DNA of 10,481 nucleotides from PCC-6406 sp964353225 (GTDB lineage Bacteria > Cyanobacteriota > Cyanobacteriia > Phormidesmidales > Phormidesmidaceae): positions 1 through 10,481 of the forward strand of contig CAYGVA010000144.1 of NCBI GenBank assembly GCA_964353225.1, written 5' to 3'. The notes under the pieces were generated by a model, which saw only the letters and a list, made by a program, of their open reading frames with translations, was not told where the DNA came from and did no database searches. The translations under genes were made by a program, and so were the position numbers. Below, in pieces: positions 1 through 6,723 of this stretch; the stretch's first letter is position 1; the number at the start of each line of letters is the position of its first letter.

Positions 1-98
1 AGAGGGGCTGGGGGTGAGGGGCAGAACTACGGTTCTCAACATGGACTTGGTTTAACTCCTCGCAAAAATCAAGACAACAAAAGATGCGACAGGGCTTC

Positions 99-1727
99 TC
101 AATTTTGGTGATATATTTTCCCGTAAGCAAACTCACCAGCTTCTTCAAAAATATCTATGCTGTATTGATTCGGCAGTATGCCTATATCTGCCTTTGCTAA
201 GATGATATCTTGATCTTTGCTTAGTTCTAATTTATTTAACTCATCTATTTCCCGAACCCAAGACACAGGCCGATTGCTATAAAACAATATTGCCGGAACG
301 TAAATAGGTTCAGCGATCTTGACGACTACAATCGGTGAATTTTCTGGGCTGTATGGCTGACTGGCGATTTGGGCTAATTTAGCCTCAGGCCGAAACCCAT
401 GACCGTAGTAAAGTCCGCGAACTTCGCGCAGCCCTGCAGTAATGAGCAGTAGGGTAAGCCCAAGGGAAATTATTTTATATGTAGACTTCCATCGCATTTG
501 CACAGCTAGGCCGATGACAACAGTGGAACTCAAAAAGACCACTGCCATATTCTGCATAAATGGACTAAGGAATGCGATTTTGCTTGGAAACATTATTGAC
601 GCTGCCAAGCTCGCTATAACCAGCCCCCAAAAACCGATGGGACGAATAACTTTAAAAACTTGGCTTAATAGACCACCAACCCAAATCGCTAGAGATGGAT
701 ATATCGGAATAATGTACCAGGCCAGTTTGGTGCTAGCTAAGCTGTAGCCTAGCAATACTACAGAAACCAGTACGAGTAAGATTTGAGCTAATCCTGAGGC
801 ATCCTGCCTTAGCTTTTTCCCTAGTCCCCAAAGGGCAACAGGAAGTAGTAAGAACCACGGGAAAAACTGCGTCTGAATTATATTTAAATAGAAAAAAGCA
901 CCCCCTTCATGCCCCTCAATACTATTCGTAGCCCGCTCAAGAACATGGTACAAAAGATAATTATTTATAAACTCTTGACCATGACTGACGATCATAAAGA
1001 TATGCCATGGCAAAACAATTAAGGATGCCAACAAAAAACCAAGCCAAAATTGTTTGAGCTTTAAGGTCTGCCAAAATCTCCTTTTTACAAAGAGTGCAAT
1101 CACTATCGATATTGGAAGTACAAAAGCTGCAATTCCCTTAACCAAAACAGCAAGACTAATTGCTAGCCATACCCAATACCAAGCCCATTTTTTGTCGGCT
1201 ATTGCTTGGCTATACAGGTAAAAGGCAACATATATACAAAATGTCAAGGTTATATCTGTTGTTCCAAATCGTGAAAAGAAAGTAAAGGCATATGAGGTTA
1301 GTAGAACTATAACGGCAAGAAAACCTGCGGCTCGATCATAAAGCTTAGTCGCAATCAGATAGGTCAGCAGCGCTAGTCCAGTTCCTGCTGCTGCTGATAC
1401 TGCTCGTGCACTCGATTCACTAATACCAAAGAAATAATAGGTTAGCGAGGTTAACCACATAAACAGAGGTGGTTTGTGAAACCAATTTTGATACCCCCAG
1501 TGAAGCGTGAGCCATTGTCCACTTTTGATGACTTCCTTGGAAATCTGTGCATATATGGCTTCATCCCAGTCCGAAAGGCTGCGATCGCCTAATCCCCAGA
1601 ACAAAATTATTCCAACGGCAAAAGTCAGCACTACTGGCATCCAGAGATGCTGCTGAGTAGATGCAAATTTTTGTGGATTGGAGAAATTATCTGGTGAAAG
1701 ATTAGGTTGATTTAGATCTTTAGGCAT
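99..1727 (-). CDS. GT39/ArnT-like polytopic membrane glycosyltransferase
   Basis: This 542-residue protein is a probable GT-C fold glycosyltransferase of the PMT_2/ArnT (dolichyl-phosphate-mannose mannosyltransferase-like) type. Such enzymes move a sugar from a polyprenyl-phosphate donor to a lipid or protein acceptor on the outer face of the inner membrane. A short polar N-terminus is followed by a first membrane segment (about residues 29-46). The first periplasmic loop carries the family signature: an acidic pair in WDEAIYA (D55, E56), then HKPPLFMWL (about 84-92) and a conserved Arg near 108. About ten further hydrophobic segments follow, and a soluble C-terminal tail starts near residue 435. 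Length is normal for the family. The start is the ATG at 1727; no clear Shine-Dalgarno precedes it. The gene is visibly richer in A+T than the genes to its right, although it contains one HIP1 site near 1581. Its substrate cannot be told from sequence, and no sugar-nucleotide or lipid-carrier gene lies beside it in the window. Confidence 0.87.
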   Translation of the reverse strand: MPKDLNQPNLSPDNFSNPQKFASTQQHLWMPVVLTFAVGIILFWGLGDRSLSDWDEAIYAQISKEVIKSGQWLTLHWGYQNWFHKPPLFMWLTSLTYYFFGISESSARAVSAAAGTGLALLTYLIATKLYDRAAGFLAVIVLLTSYAFTFFSRFGTTDITLTFCIYVAFYLYSQAIADKKWAWYWVWLAISLAVLVKGIAAFVLPISIVIALFVKRRFWQTLKLKQFWLGFLLASLIVLPWHIFMIVSHGQEFINNYLLYHVLERATNSIEGHEGGAFFYLNIIQTQFFPWFLLLPVALWGLGKKLRQDASGLAQILLVLVSVVLLGYSLASTKLAWYIIPIYPSLAIWVGGLLSQVFKVIRPIGFWGLVIASLAASIMFPSKIAFLSPFMQNMAVVFLSSTVVIGLAVQMRWKSTYKIISLGLTLLLITAGLREVRGLYYGHGFRPEAKLAQIASQPYSPENSPIVVVKIAEPIYVPAILFYSNRPVSWVREIDELNKLELSKDQDIILAKADIGILPNQYSIDIFEEAGEFAYGKIYHQN

Positions 1728-1762
1728 TTAAGTCAACTAATTTCTTGAACGGTTCGGCGTGA

Positions 1763-1990
1763 AGACTTTGCTTGAATGAACTTCGGACTGATGAGGGCTG
1801 GCTCATTTTCGAGTGGACATACCTCATGTTTTCCCTGAAGCCCAAGGAGAATTAACATTCAGTGCATAATGCTGTTGTCCACTGGGAGCAAGCCAACGTT
1901 ACACCTGTTATCAAGTCCATTATCGACGCTGTCCTGTTGAGGGGGTGAGAGACTCAAATCCTCTGGACAAGAGTATTTCGGAGATCTGCA
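1763..1990 (+). pseudogene. possible decayed coding fragment, unidentified
   Basis: Between the glycosyltransferase start and the miniature element, one plus-strand frame reads like protein but is broken. From 1763 it gives residues ending in EGWLIFEWTYLMFSLKPKEN before a TAA at 1853-1855. The same frame then continues from 1856 with HSVHNAVVHWEQANVTP and an aliphatic stretch up to a TGA at 1946-1948. A shift of one base near 1942 would extend it through about 15 more codons to a TGA around 1991. The amphipathic, Trp-containing composition suggests former coding DNA, but I recognise no family. An AAGGAG at 1844-1849 stands 12 bases before a GTG at 1862, so a 28-codon gene (1862-1948) is an alternative reading. 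It could equally be chance in non-coding DNA. Confidence 0.2.
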
Positions 1991-2018
1991 ATGATCGCTA
2001 TCTTCAATAGCCCTACGG

Positions 2019-2161
2019 CTGGTTGACTGACAAAACCCTTGAAACGCTCTTGCTTTCGTAGGTTGGGTGGAGCGTTAGCGTAACCCAACGAAGCCGTTGC
2101 GGGTGTTGGGTTTCACTCTGTTTCACCCAACCTACAAGAGAACCTTTTTTCAGTCAGTCAG
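2019..2161 (+). mobile_element. miniature inverted-repeat element, copy 1 (143 bp)
   Basis: The element begins CTGGTTGACTGACAAAA (2019-2035) and ends with the complement of CTGACTGACTGAAAAAA (2145-2161). These are inverted terminal repeats matching at 14 of 17 positions. It is flanked by a perfect 9-bp direct repeat, GCCCTACGG, at 2010-2018 and 2162-2170, which I read as the target duplication. Its first 71 bases match copy 2 (10466 down to 10396) with three substitutions. The core is the GGTTGGGTGGAGCGTTAGCG / AACCCAAC palindrome, a motif I remember as abundant in cyanobacterial genomes. A 12-bp perfect stem joins 2058-2069 to 2124-2135. Compared with copy 2 it has an extra 42 bp (2090-2131) that forms a second hairpin. 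No coding capacity. CTG-type ends with 9-bp duplications recall IS10/IS50 of the IS4 family, so mobilisation in trans by a related transposase is inferred. Confidence 0.85.
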
Positions 2162-2188
2162 GCCCTACGGGCATGGCGGCGCTAGGAT

Positions 2189-2230
2189 TGTCTCCATCCC
2201 ATTTACCCAAACACAAATGGGATGGAGACA
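2189..2230. repeat. perfect 16-bp inverted repeat (hairpin)
   Basis: The arm at 2189-2204 (TGTCTCCATCCCATTT) is exactly complementary to 2215-2230, around a 10-base loop. No T-run follows on either strand, so a simple intrinsic terminator is unlikely. It lies beyond the 3' end of the SpoIID-like gene and just outside the right target duplication of the miniature element, with which it shares no sequence. It may be a separate small palindromic repeat family or an RNA 3'-end stabiliser. No second copy was seen in the window. Confidence 0.7.
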
Positions 2231-2287
2231 GGTCATTGACCGAGAAGCATGGATGCATGCACACCCTAGGTCGTCACGCCTTAAGAA

Positions 2288-2306
2288 AACAGGGCCTGAT
2301 AGGCCG
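2288..2306 (-). terminator. weak candidate terminator after the SpoIID-like gene
   Basis: Read on the minus strand, downstream of the SpoIID-like stop codon at 2369, a GGCC-TATCA-GGCC hairpin (2305 down to 2293) is followed after two bases by a GTTTTC run. The stem is only four base pairs, so this is a poor match to a Rho-independent terminator and is listed only because it lies about 65 bases past a gene end. Confidence 0.2.
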
Positions 2307-2368
2307 TTTAGCAGCGCGGCTGCAAAAGATTGCTGGGCCGTAGACCGCCCATGCTTTGTCGGGCCAAA

Positions 2369-3523
2369 TTACGGTAACTGTGAAAGCTGCGCCCCCTGGT
2401 AGTAGTGCCCCAAAATCTGTAAATAGCTACTGCCCTGTTGAGCCAAATTGTGGGCTCCCCACTGGCTTAACCCCACCCCATGGCCAAAACCTCGACCCGT
2501 AATCTGAATTTGATTTCCTGCTACCGCTACGGAAAACAGGGTACTGCGCAGCCGAAATAACCGCCGTAGGTCATTGCCGCTGAGGGTAACTGCGCCCGCT
2601 TCTCCCTCTAGGCGCATTTCGACGACCCGCCCCCGAGCCGTGGTGCGTAGGGGCGTGGCCTGAACTAAGTCGCCAATACCGGGCACCTGGGCTTGCAATG
2701 CCTGTTGAGAAACGGTTTCAGTCCATTGATAGACTGGGCTACCCACATCATAATCTTGCACCGCCCGCAGGTAGGGCAGCGGTTGACTCCAGATGTCTTC
2801 AACATTTTCGGTGTGCCCTCCCGACGCTGAATGAAAGGCCGCCAAAATAAATTGACCATTGTAGGTCAACACCTGACCACGGGTGCCATCCACGGCGGTA
2901 CGGGTGCTGGCGGCCTCCGCCTCTAGGCCGCGATAGACCTGGGCAGCGGTGGTGCTGCCCACATCAAAGTGGGGATTATTGCCCCCTTGCCGTCGGTAGA
3001 GCACGAAGGTGCGGGCCGCTACCGCTTGGGCTTTAAGCGCCTCAATAGGCCAACTGGTAGGCATCTCGCTGCCGACAACACTGTAGAGATACTCCTCTAA
3101 ATCCACGTAGTTGACGGCCAACACGCTGCCATTGTGAGGTAGTAAAAAGACCCGACCACGGTACCAGCGATCGCCCACAAACACATAGCCATCACCGCCC
3201 GGTTCAACCCAAAAGCCATTGCCCCGCCAATCTCCCACCTGCACTTGAGCCCCTTCAGCGGTCAGGGTCAGCGCTTGGCCTGCCGCAGTTTGCTGCACCG
3301 GTTGCCCCGCTGCACTTTTGACCACCCCATTGGAGGAGGTCCCCACGGTAATTTGGTTAACTCCATCCTGGATAGCCACCCGCAGTTCTAAGGCACTGGC
3401 GGGCAAGCACACCAACAACCACACCAATAGCCCCAGCCCTGGCCAGCGAAATCGCCCCTGAGGTAAGGCAGGCTGGAATCGGAGGAACCAACTGGAAATG
3501 GGGGAAAGGGTTGCTGCTGTCAT
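2369..3523 (-). CDS. SpoIID/LytB-domain secreted peptidoglycan protein
   Basis: This 384-residue protein belongs to the SpoIID/LytB family. Bacillus SpoIID is a lytic transglycosylase that cuts glycan strands lacking stem peptides, and LytB-type members enhance amidases; cyanobacterial members are widespread but poorly studied. A basic N-terminus precedes a hydrophobic segment (about residues 28-41) and a likely signal cleavage after PASA (41-44), so it acts in the periplasm. An N-terminal beta-rich region (about 45-135) leads into the SpoIID core: NYVDLEEYLYSVVGSEMP (138-155, with the conserved Glu at 153), the ALKAQAVAARTF helix (162-173), FHSASGGHTE (230-239) and the terminal GRGFGHGVGLSQWGA (343-357). 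All the usual blocks are present, so it looks intact. The ATG at 3523 has no obvious Shine-Dalgarno. It is the third gene of a minus-strand run, 15 bases after the small gene before it, and probably shares the amidase transcript. Confidence 0.9.
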   Translation of the reverse strand: MTAATLSPISSWFLRFQPALPQGRFRWPGLGLLVWLLVCLPASALELRVAIQDGVNQITVGTSSNGVVKSAAGQPVQQTAAGQALTLTAEGAQVQVGDWRGNGFWVEPGGDGYVFVGDRWYRGRVFLLPHNGSVLAVNYVDLEEYLYSVVGSEMPTSWPIEALKAQAVAARTFVLYRRQGGNNPHFDVGSTTAAQVYRGLEAEAASTRTAVDGTRGQVLTYNGQFILAAFHSASGGHTENVEDIWSQPLPYLRAVQDYDVGSPVYQWTETVSQQALQAQVPGIGDLVQATPLRTTARGRVVEMRLEGEAGAVTLSGNDLRRLFRLRSTLFSVAVAGNQIQITGRGFGHGVGLSQWGAHNLAQQGSSYLQILGHYYQGAQLSQLP

Positions 3524-3538
3524 AGGAAAAAGGATGAT

Positions 3539-3703
3539 CTAGGGCTGTGTTAAATCGAGATCCTGTAACCCACTCGTCTGGGTACGTTTGTCAAAACGAT
3601 TGACGGTGATTCCCGCATCCTCTTGAGAGACGGTCATACCGCTTAAGTTGTTCATTCGCGCCGAGACTTTTCCGAAAATAACATTGAAATTGGTTGGGTT
3701 CAA
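3539..3703 (-). CDS. small hypothetical protein, 54 codons, overlapping the amidase stop
   Basis: An uninterrupted frame fills the whole gap between the amidase/glucosaminidase and the SpoIID-like gene. It starts with TTG at 3703-3701, sharing two bases with the amidase TGA (a TTGA overlap), and ends with TAG at 3541-3539. The product begins MNPTNFNVIFGKVSARMNNL and ends DLDLTQP; it is polar, with no membrane segment, signal peptide or cysteine. The overlap suggests translational coupling, which suits a non-ATG start lacking a clear Shine-Dalgarno. An internal ATG at 3655-3653 would give a 38-residue form. I do not recognise the family. It could be a small partner of the flanking wall hydrolases, or a C-terminal extension reached by frameshift in other strains. 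It may also be a chance open frame, since at this length openness alone is weak evidence. Confidence 0.42.
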   Translation of the reverse strand: MNPTNFNVIFGKVSARMNNLSGMTVSQEDAGITVNRFDKRTQTSGLQDLDLTQP

Positions 3704-5052
3704 AGGATACCCGCCGATTCGTAGAGCCGCCGCAGCACGGCCATTATCCGGTCTCCATAGCGAGCGTCTGCATCCCAGCGACCACTGAGTTGACCCAGCA
3801 GCGGTGCGATGCCACGCCGCACAAATCGAAACCGGGGGTCCACTAGCTCTTGGACAATGGGTTCGGTGCTGGCATAGGCCTTAAGATGCTGAATTTGAGC
3901 CCGCACCCCAATGCGGGGATCGCGGAAGCTAGCGCCCCCATCGCCGCCGCCCACCGCGCCGATGCCGCCAAAGTTGTTGTCATCGACCTGGAGATTGCCG
4001 CCAAACCGCAAAAACTCCGTTTCCACGGTCATTTGGCAAAAGGCAATGTCGTGGTTAACCCCTTCGATCGCCGCCTCTTCTCGGTAAAACCGAGGCAAAT
4101 CCTTATAGCGGTCTATGGCGCTCTCATTGTTGGCTTTAAGGAACATCAGCATTTGCACATCAGAGGTGTTGCCCTTGCCCATGATTCGATCCAGATGACC
4201 CGAACAGATCAACAGCGAATTTTGGGACTTGAGGGTAACGGTGCGGGTGGTGGCGTCCCAACCAACAGAGATATTGTAGTCCCGCAGATCTACCGCCTTG
4301 ATGTAGACCACATTTCGATAGCGTACCCGCCGCACTTCCGGCGCATCGGAGAGGTCTATGTCCAGCTGATCTACTAGATCAATCGGAATGTAGGAGTTGC
4401 CGCTAATGACCACCCCTTTTTCGTCATAGAGACCACCATTGATGCTGATGTTAATTTCTGGAAAGAGTTGATTACTCGGGCCATCCCCAGAGACAGCTCG
4501 GCTCCAAGAGGCGGTGCCGTCGGCAATGCCGAGGGCCAGGTCCCGACGGCGGTTTTGCAATAGGCCGAGATCATCGGGGTTAGAGAGGTAGGCCACCTCC
4601 ATCAGCAGCGAGGCGCAGTTAATCTGACGAATAAAGGTCAGGCTGCCAACGCCGGTGGTGGTGTCGGGGCGCGCGCCCCGGCTGGGCAGTTGGGGCACCC
4701 GCCGCAATAGGGCCAACAACAGCACCTCGGCGTGGGTTTTTCGGGTGTTGTTATTGGCGATGTAAAACACGCTGGCCCCTCGGGCAGCGGGGGTATTGCT
4801 GGCCCCCCCATGGATTTCTAGGGCAACATCCTCAATGCGACAGCGGGCGTTAATCCAGTTGATAGATTGGGCGGAACTGAGGTCGTCAGGGACGGACAAT
4901 ACGTTGAGGCCGCGCGATCGCAGTTCGGGCACCACCAGATCACGAATGCGGATCATCTCAGCCGCTTCGGTAGTGTTGCCGGTGTTAAAGCCGGGATCGA
5001 GCACCCCATTCTCGGTGCCCCCATGACCTGCTGAAATAAAAATCTGTGCCAT
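3700..5052 (-). CDS. N-acetylmuramoyl-L-alanine amidase fused to a glucosaminidase-like domain
   Basis: This 450-residue protein has three parts. Residues 1-185 form an Amidase_3 zinc domain, which cuts the MurNAc-L-Ala bond. It starts almost at once with FISAGHGG (H10), followed by Glu in TTEAAEM (E29), EIHGGA (H81) and LMEVAYLSN (E152), matching the family's zinc and catalytic positions. Residues about 195-277 resemble the beta-rich stalk related to the copper amine oxidase N-terminal domain (SYIPIDLV, VYIKAVDLRDY, WDATTRTVTL). Residues about 290-450 resemble an endo-beta-N-acetylglucosaminidase domain (GH73-like): EGVNHDIAFCQMTVETEFLRFGG with a candidate catalytic Glu at 344, NNFGGIGA and an FRDPRIGVRAQIQHLKAYA segment. 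Unusually, no signal peptide or membrane segment is visible; the ATG at 5052 puts the domain at the very N-terminus. It heads the minus-strand run with the small gene and the SpoIID-like gene, and is divergent from dacB. The amidase call is firm, the glucosaminidase call good, and the cellular location unknown. Confidence 0.88.
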   Translation of the reverse strand: MAQIFISAGHGGTENGVLDPGFNTGNTTEAAEMIRIRDLVVPELRSRGLNVLSVPDDLSSAQSINWINARCRIEDVALEIHGGASNTPAARGASVFYIANNNTRKTHAEVLLLALLRRVPQLPSRGARPDTTTGVGSLTFIRQINCASLLMEVAYLSNPDDLGLLQNRRRDLALGIADGTASWSRAVSGDGPSNQLFPEINISINGGLYDEKGVVISGNSYIPIDLVDQLDIDLSDAPEVRRVRYRNVVYIKAVDLRDYNISVGWDATTRTVTLKSQNSLLICSGHLDRIMGKGNTSDVQMLMFLKANNESAIDRYKDLPRFYREEAAIEGVNHDIAFCQMTVETEFLRFGGNLQVDDNNFGGIGAVGGGDGGASFRDPRIGVRAQIQHLKAYASTEPIVQELVDPRFRFVRRGIAPLLGQLSGRWDADARYGDRIMAVLRRLYESAGIL

Positions 5053-5167
5053 ACCCTGGATGCAGTTGCTTTCTGTCCGTTGGAATTCTCCGCAAGGATA
5101 CCGCCAAACGCCATGGCGGAAACAGTTTTATCGGCAGCGATCGCTCAACAGTTACAAAATGTGAGTC
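5053..5167. promoter_or_regulatory. divergent intergenic region between amidase and dacB
   Basis: These 115 bases must hold the start signals for both divergent wall genes. A small inverted repeat, CCGCCA...TGGCGG (5101-5106 and 5114-5119, 7-base spacer), sits near the middle, and a HIP1 octamer lies near 5138. I could not pick out convincing -35/-10 pairs on either strand, so this is named by position and not by a recognised promoter. Confidence 0.35.
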
Positions 5168-6664
5168 ATGTCCTTCTCCCGTTTCGGTCTGTCTTGGTTT
5201 TCACAAGGGTGGGGATGGGGCCGCGCCATCCTAGCCGCGCCCTGCCTACTCCCTGCCGCTCCAGCCCTTGCCCTATGCCCGGCAGACCTATCGGCCAGGG
5301 TGGAGGCCATTGCCGATCGACCTGAACTCAACCATGCCCGCCTTGGGGTACAGGTGGAAACCTTGGCCGGGGAGGTGGTGTACAGCCGACAGGGCGATCG
5401 CTTCTTTTTACCCGCCTCCAATATCAAGCTCTTTAGCACCGCCGCCGTGTTAACTGGGCTGGGGCCGGACTATCGCATTCCCACCCGAATCTATGGCAGC
5501 ACCAATGCAGTTGGCCTGACCACCCTGCGCATTGTCGGGCAAGGGAATCCCAGCTTTGATACCGCCGATCTCACCGCCCTGGCCCAGCAGCTTCACCAGC
5601 AGCTTCACCAGCAGGGCATCCGGCAAGTGGGCCAATTGCTTGGTGACGAGTCCGCCTTTACCGGTGACCCAACGCACCCCAATTGGGAATGGGAAGACGT
5701 GCAGGCGGGTTACGGCGCACCGGTCAACAGCCTGATTTTGAACGGCAACACCCTGGGGTTGACCCTATTTCCCCAAACCATTGGCCAACCTTTGCGGGTG
5801 GAATGGGATCAGCCCGCCTTGGCCGCCCATTGGCAGGTGGAAAATCAGTCGATCACGGTGGCTCCAGGGGAAGCCGAGTATGTCACCGTGGGTCGCCATC
5901 TGAGCGGGCCGATTTTGCGCGTATCCGGTCAGCTGATTGCCGGTTCGGAGCCGGAAACCGCCGCGATCGCCGTCCCCAACCCAGGGGAATCATTTCTCAC
6001 TGCCTTTCGCGCTGTGCTGGCAGAGCAGGGCATTACCGTAGATGACGTAGCCTTAACATCTACCCCGCCCTATGAATCAGAAATCCCCTGGGCAAACATC
6101 GTGTCTCCCCCCTTGCAAGATCTCTTGATTCCAGCCAACCGAGACAGCAACAACCTCTATGCCGAAGCCCTACTTAAGCAACTGGGGCTATTGTCTAGCG
6201 ATGGGCAAGCTACCACCTCAGCGGCGCTGGCTAATGCCCGACCCATCCTGGCTGATTTGGGTGTGGATTTGGATGAAGTGGTGATCGTCGATGGCTCCGG
6301 TCTCTCTCGCCATAACCTAGCGACCCCACGAGCGTTGGTGGATGTGTTGCAGGGAATGGCCGCTTCGCCCTATCGCGACATTTATCGCAACAGCTTGGCC
6401 GTAGCAGGGGAGAATGGCACCTTGCGCAATCGCTTTCGGGATACACCGATTGAGGGACAGTTTTTGGGGAAATCGGGGGCGGTGAGCCGCAACTTTGCCC
6501 TATCAGGCTATCTAGCGCCCCCCCATCACGAACCGTTGGCGGTAGCTGTGGTGATTAATAACATTGACCAGCGGGGACGGGTGGCGCGGCAACTGATAGA
6601 TGAGGTGATGGGGGCGATCGCTGCTGTCTCTAGCTGTGGGCCTAGCCAAGGGCCACAATCCTGA
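5168..6664 (+). CDS. dacB: D-alanyl-D-alanine carboxypeptidase/endopeptidase (PBP4, family S13)
   Basis: This 498-residue penicillin-binding protein of the S13/DacB type trims the terminal D-Ala of peptidoglycan stem peptides and can open cross-links. A signal peptide covers about residues 1-36 (hydrophobic run near 20-35, cleavage after ALA), so the enzyme is periplasmic. The three active-site motifs are in order: SNIK (S84 nucleophile, K87), SNN (327-329) and KSG (435-437, the KTG-equivalent). Other family blocks are DGSGLSRHNLATP (375-387) and VAGENGTLRNRF (412-423). The large insert between the first two motifs is typical of this class. A 12-bp tandem repeat at 5585-5614 gives QQLHQQLHQQ near residue 140. 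The ATG at 5168 is the earliest possible in frame, because a stop lies two codons upstream. No obvious Shine-Dalgarno. It is divergent from the amidase gene, in keeping with a wall-remodelling locus. Confidence 0.93.
   Translation: MSFSRFGLSWFSQGWGWGRAILAAPCLLPAAPALALCPADLSARVEAIADRPELNHARLGVQVETLAGEVVYSRQGDRFFLPASNIKLFSTAAVLTGLGPDYRIPTRIYGSTNAVGLTTLRIVGQGNPSFDTADLTALAQQLHQQLHQQGIRQVGQLLGDESAFTGDPTHPNWEWEDVQAGYGAPVNSLILNGNTLGLTLFPQTIGQPLRVEWDQPALAAHWQVENQSITVAPGEAEYVTVGRHLSGPILRVSGQLIAGSEPETAAIAVPNPGESFLTAFRAVLAEQGITVDDVALTSTPPYESEIPWANIVSPPLQDLLIPANRDSNNLYAEALLKQLGLLSSDGQATTSAALANARPILADLGVDLDEVVIVDGSGLSRHNLATPRALVDVLQGMAASPYRDIYRNSLAVAGENGTLRNRFRDTPIEGQFLGKSGAVSRNFALSGYLAPPHHEPLAVAVVINNIDQRGRVARQLIDEVMGAIAAVSSCGPSQGPQS
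5585..5614 (+). repeat. 12-bp tandem repeat inside dacB, 2.5 copies
   Basis: The unit CAGCAGCTTCAC occurs at 5585-5596 and 5597-5608, and its first half again at 5609-5614. It encodes QQLH units. As the unit is a multiple of three, gain or loss of a copy would keep frame and only change the length of a surface helix. Confidence 0.85.
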
Positions 6665-6723
6665 CCCTTAGCCAAGGAAAAGTCGCCAATCATTATCTCT
6701 GAAGGCTGGCCCACTGCAAAGCA

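Noticed and set aside
1..98. The first 98 bases as the end of another gene.
   Set aside because: A G-rich start followed by plain sequence shows no convincing open frame or motif, and the window is cut off at its left edge.
2010..2170. CRISPR-like reading of the repeated GTTGGGT/ACCCAAC units.
   Set aside because: The units are inverted arms of hairpins, with no regular spacer length and no cas genes nearby.
2097..2402. A 101-codon plus-strand open frame across the miniature element and the hairpin.
   Set aside because: It begins inside the mobile element, runs through the palindrome and ends over the 3' end of the SpoIID-like gene. Its composition is not protein-like and no family is recognisable.
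3695..3712. The amidase end reads GGGTATCCTTTGA on the minus strand, resembling the prfB (release factor 2) +1 frameshift site.
   Set aside because: A +1 shift at CTT TGA would lead into a different frame from the 54-codon gene, running about 50 codons of unremarkable sequence to a TGA. No Shine-Dalgarno at the required spacing is visible, so stop-start coupling by TTGA is simpler.
3850..4377. A 175-codon plus-strand open frame opposite the amidase gene.
   Set aside because: It lies wholly antisense to a well-supported coding region with clear domains; such frames are common in GC-rich DNA.
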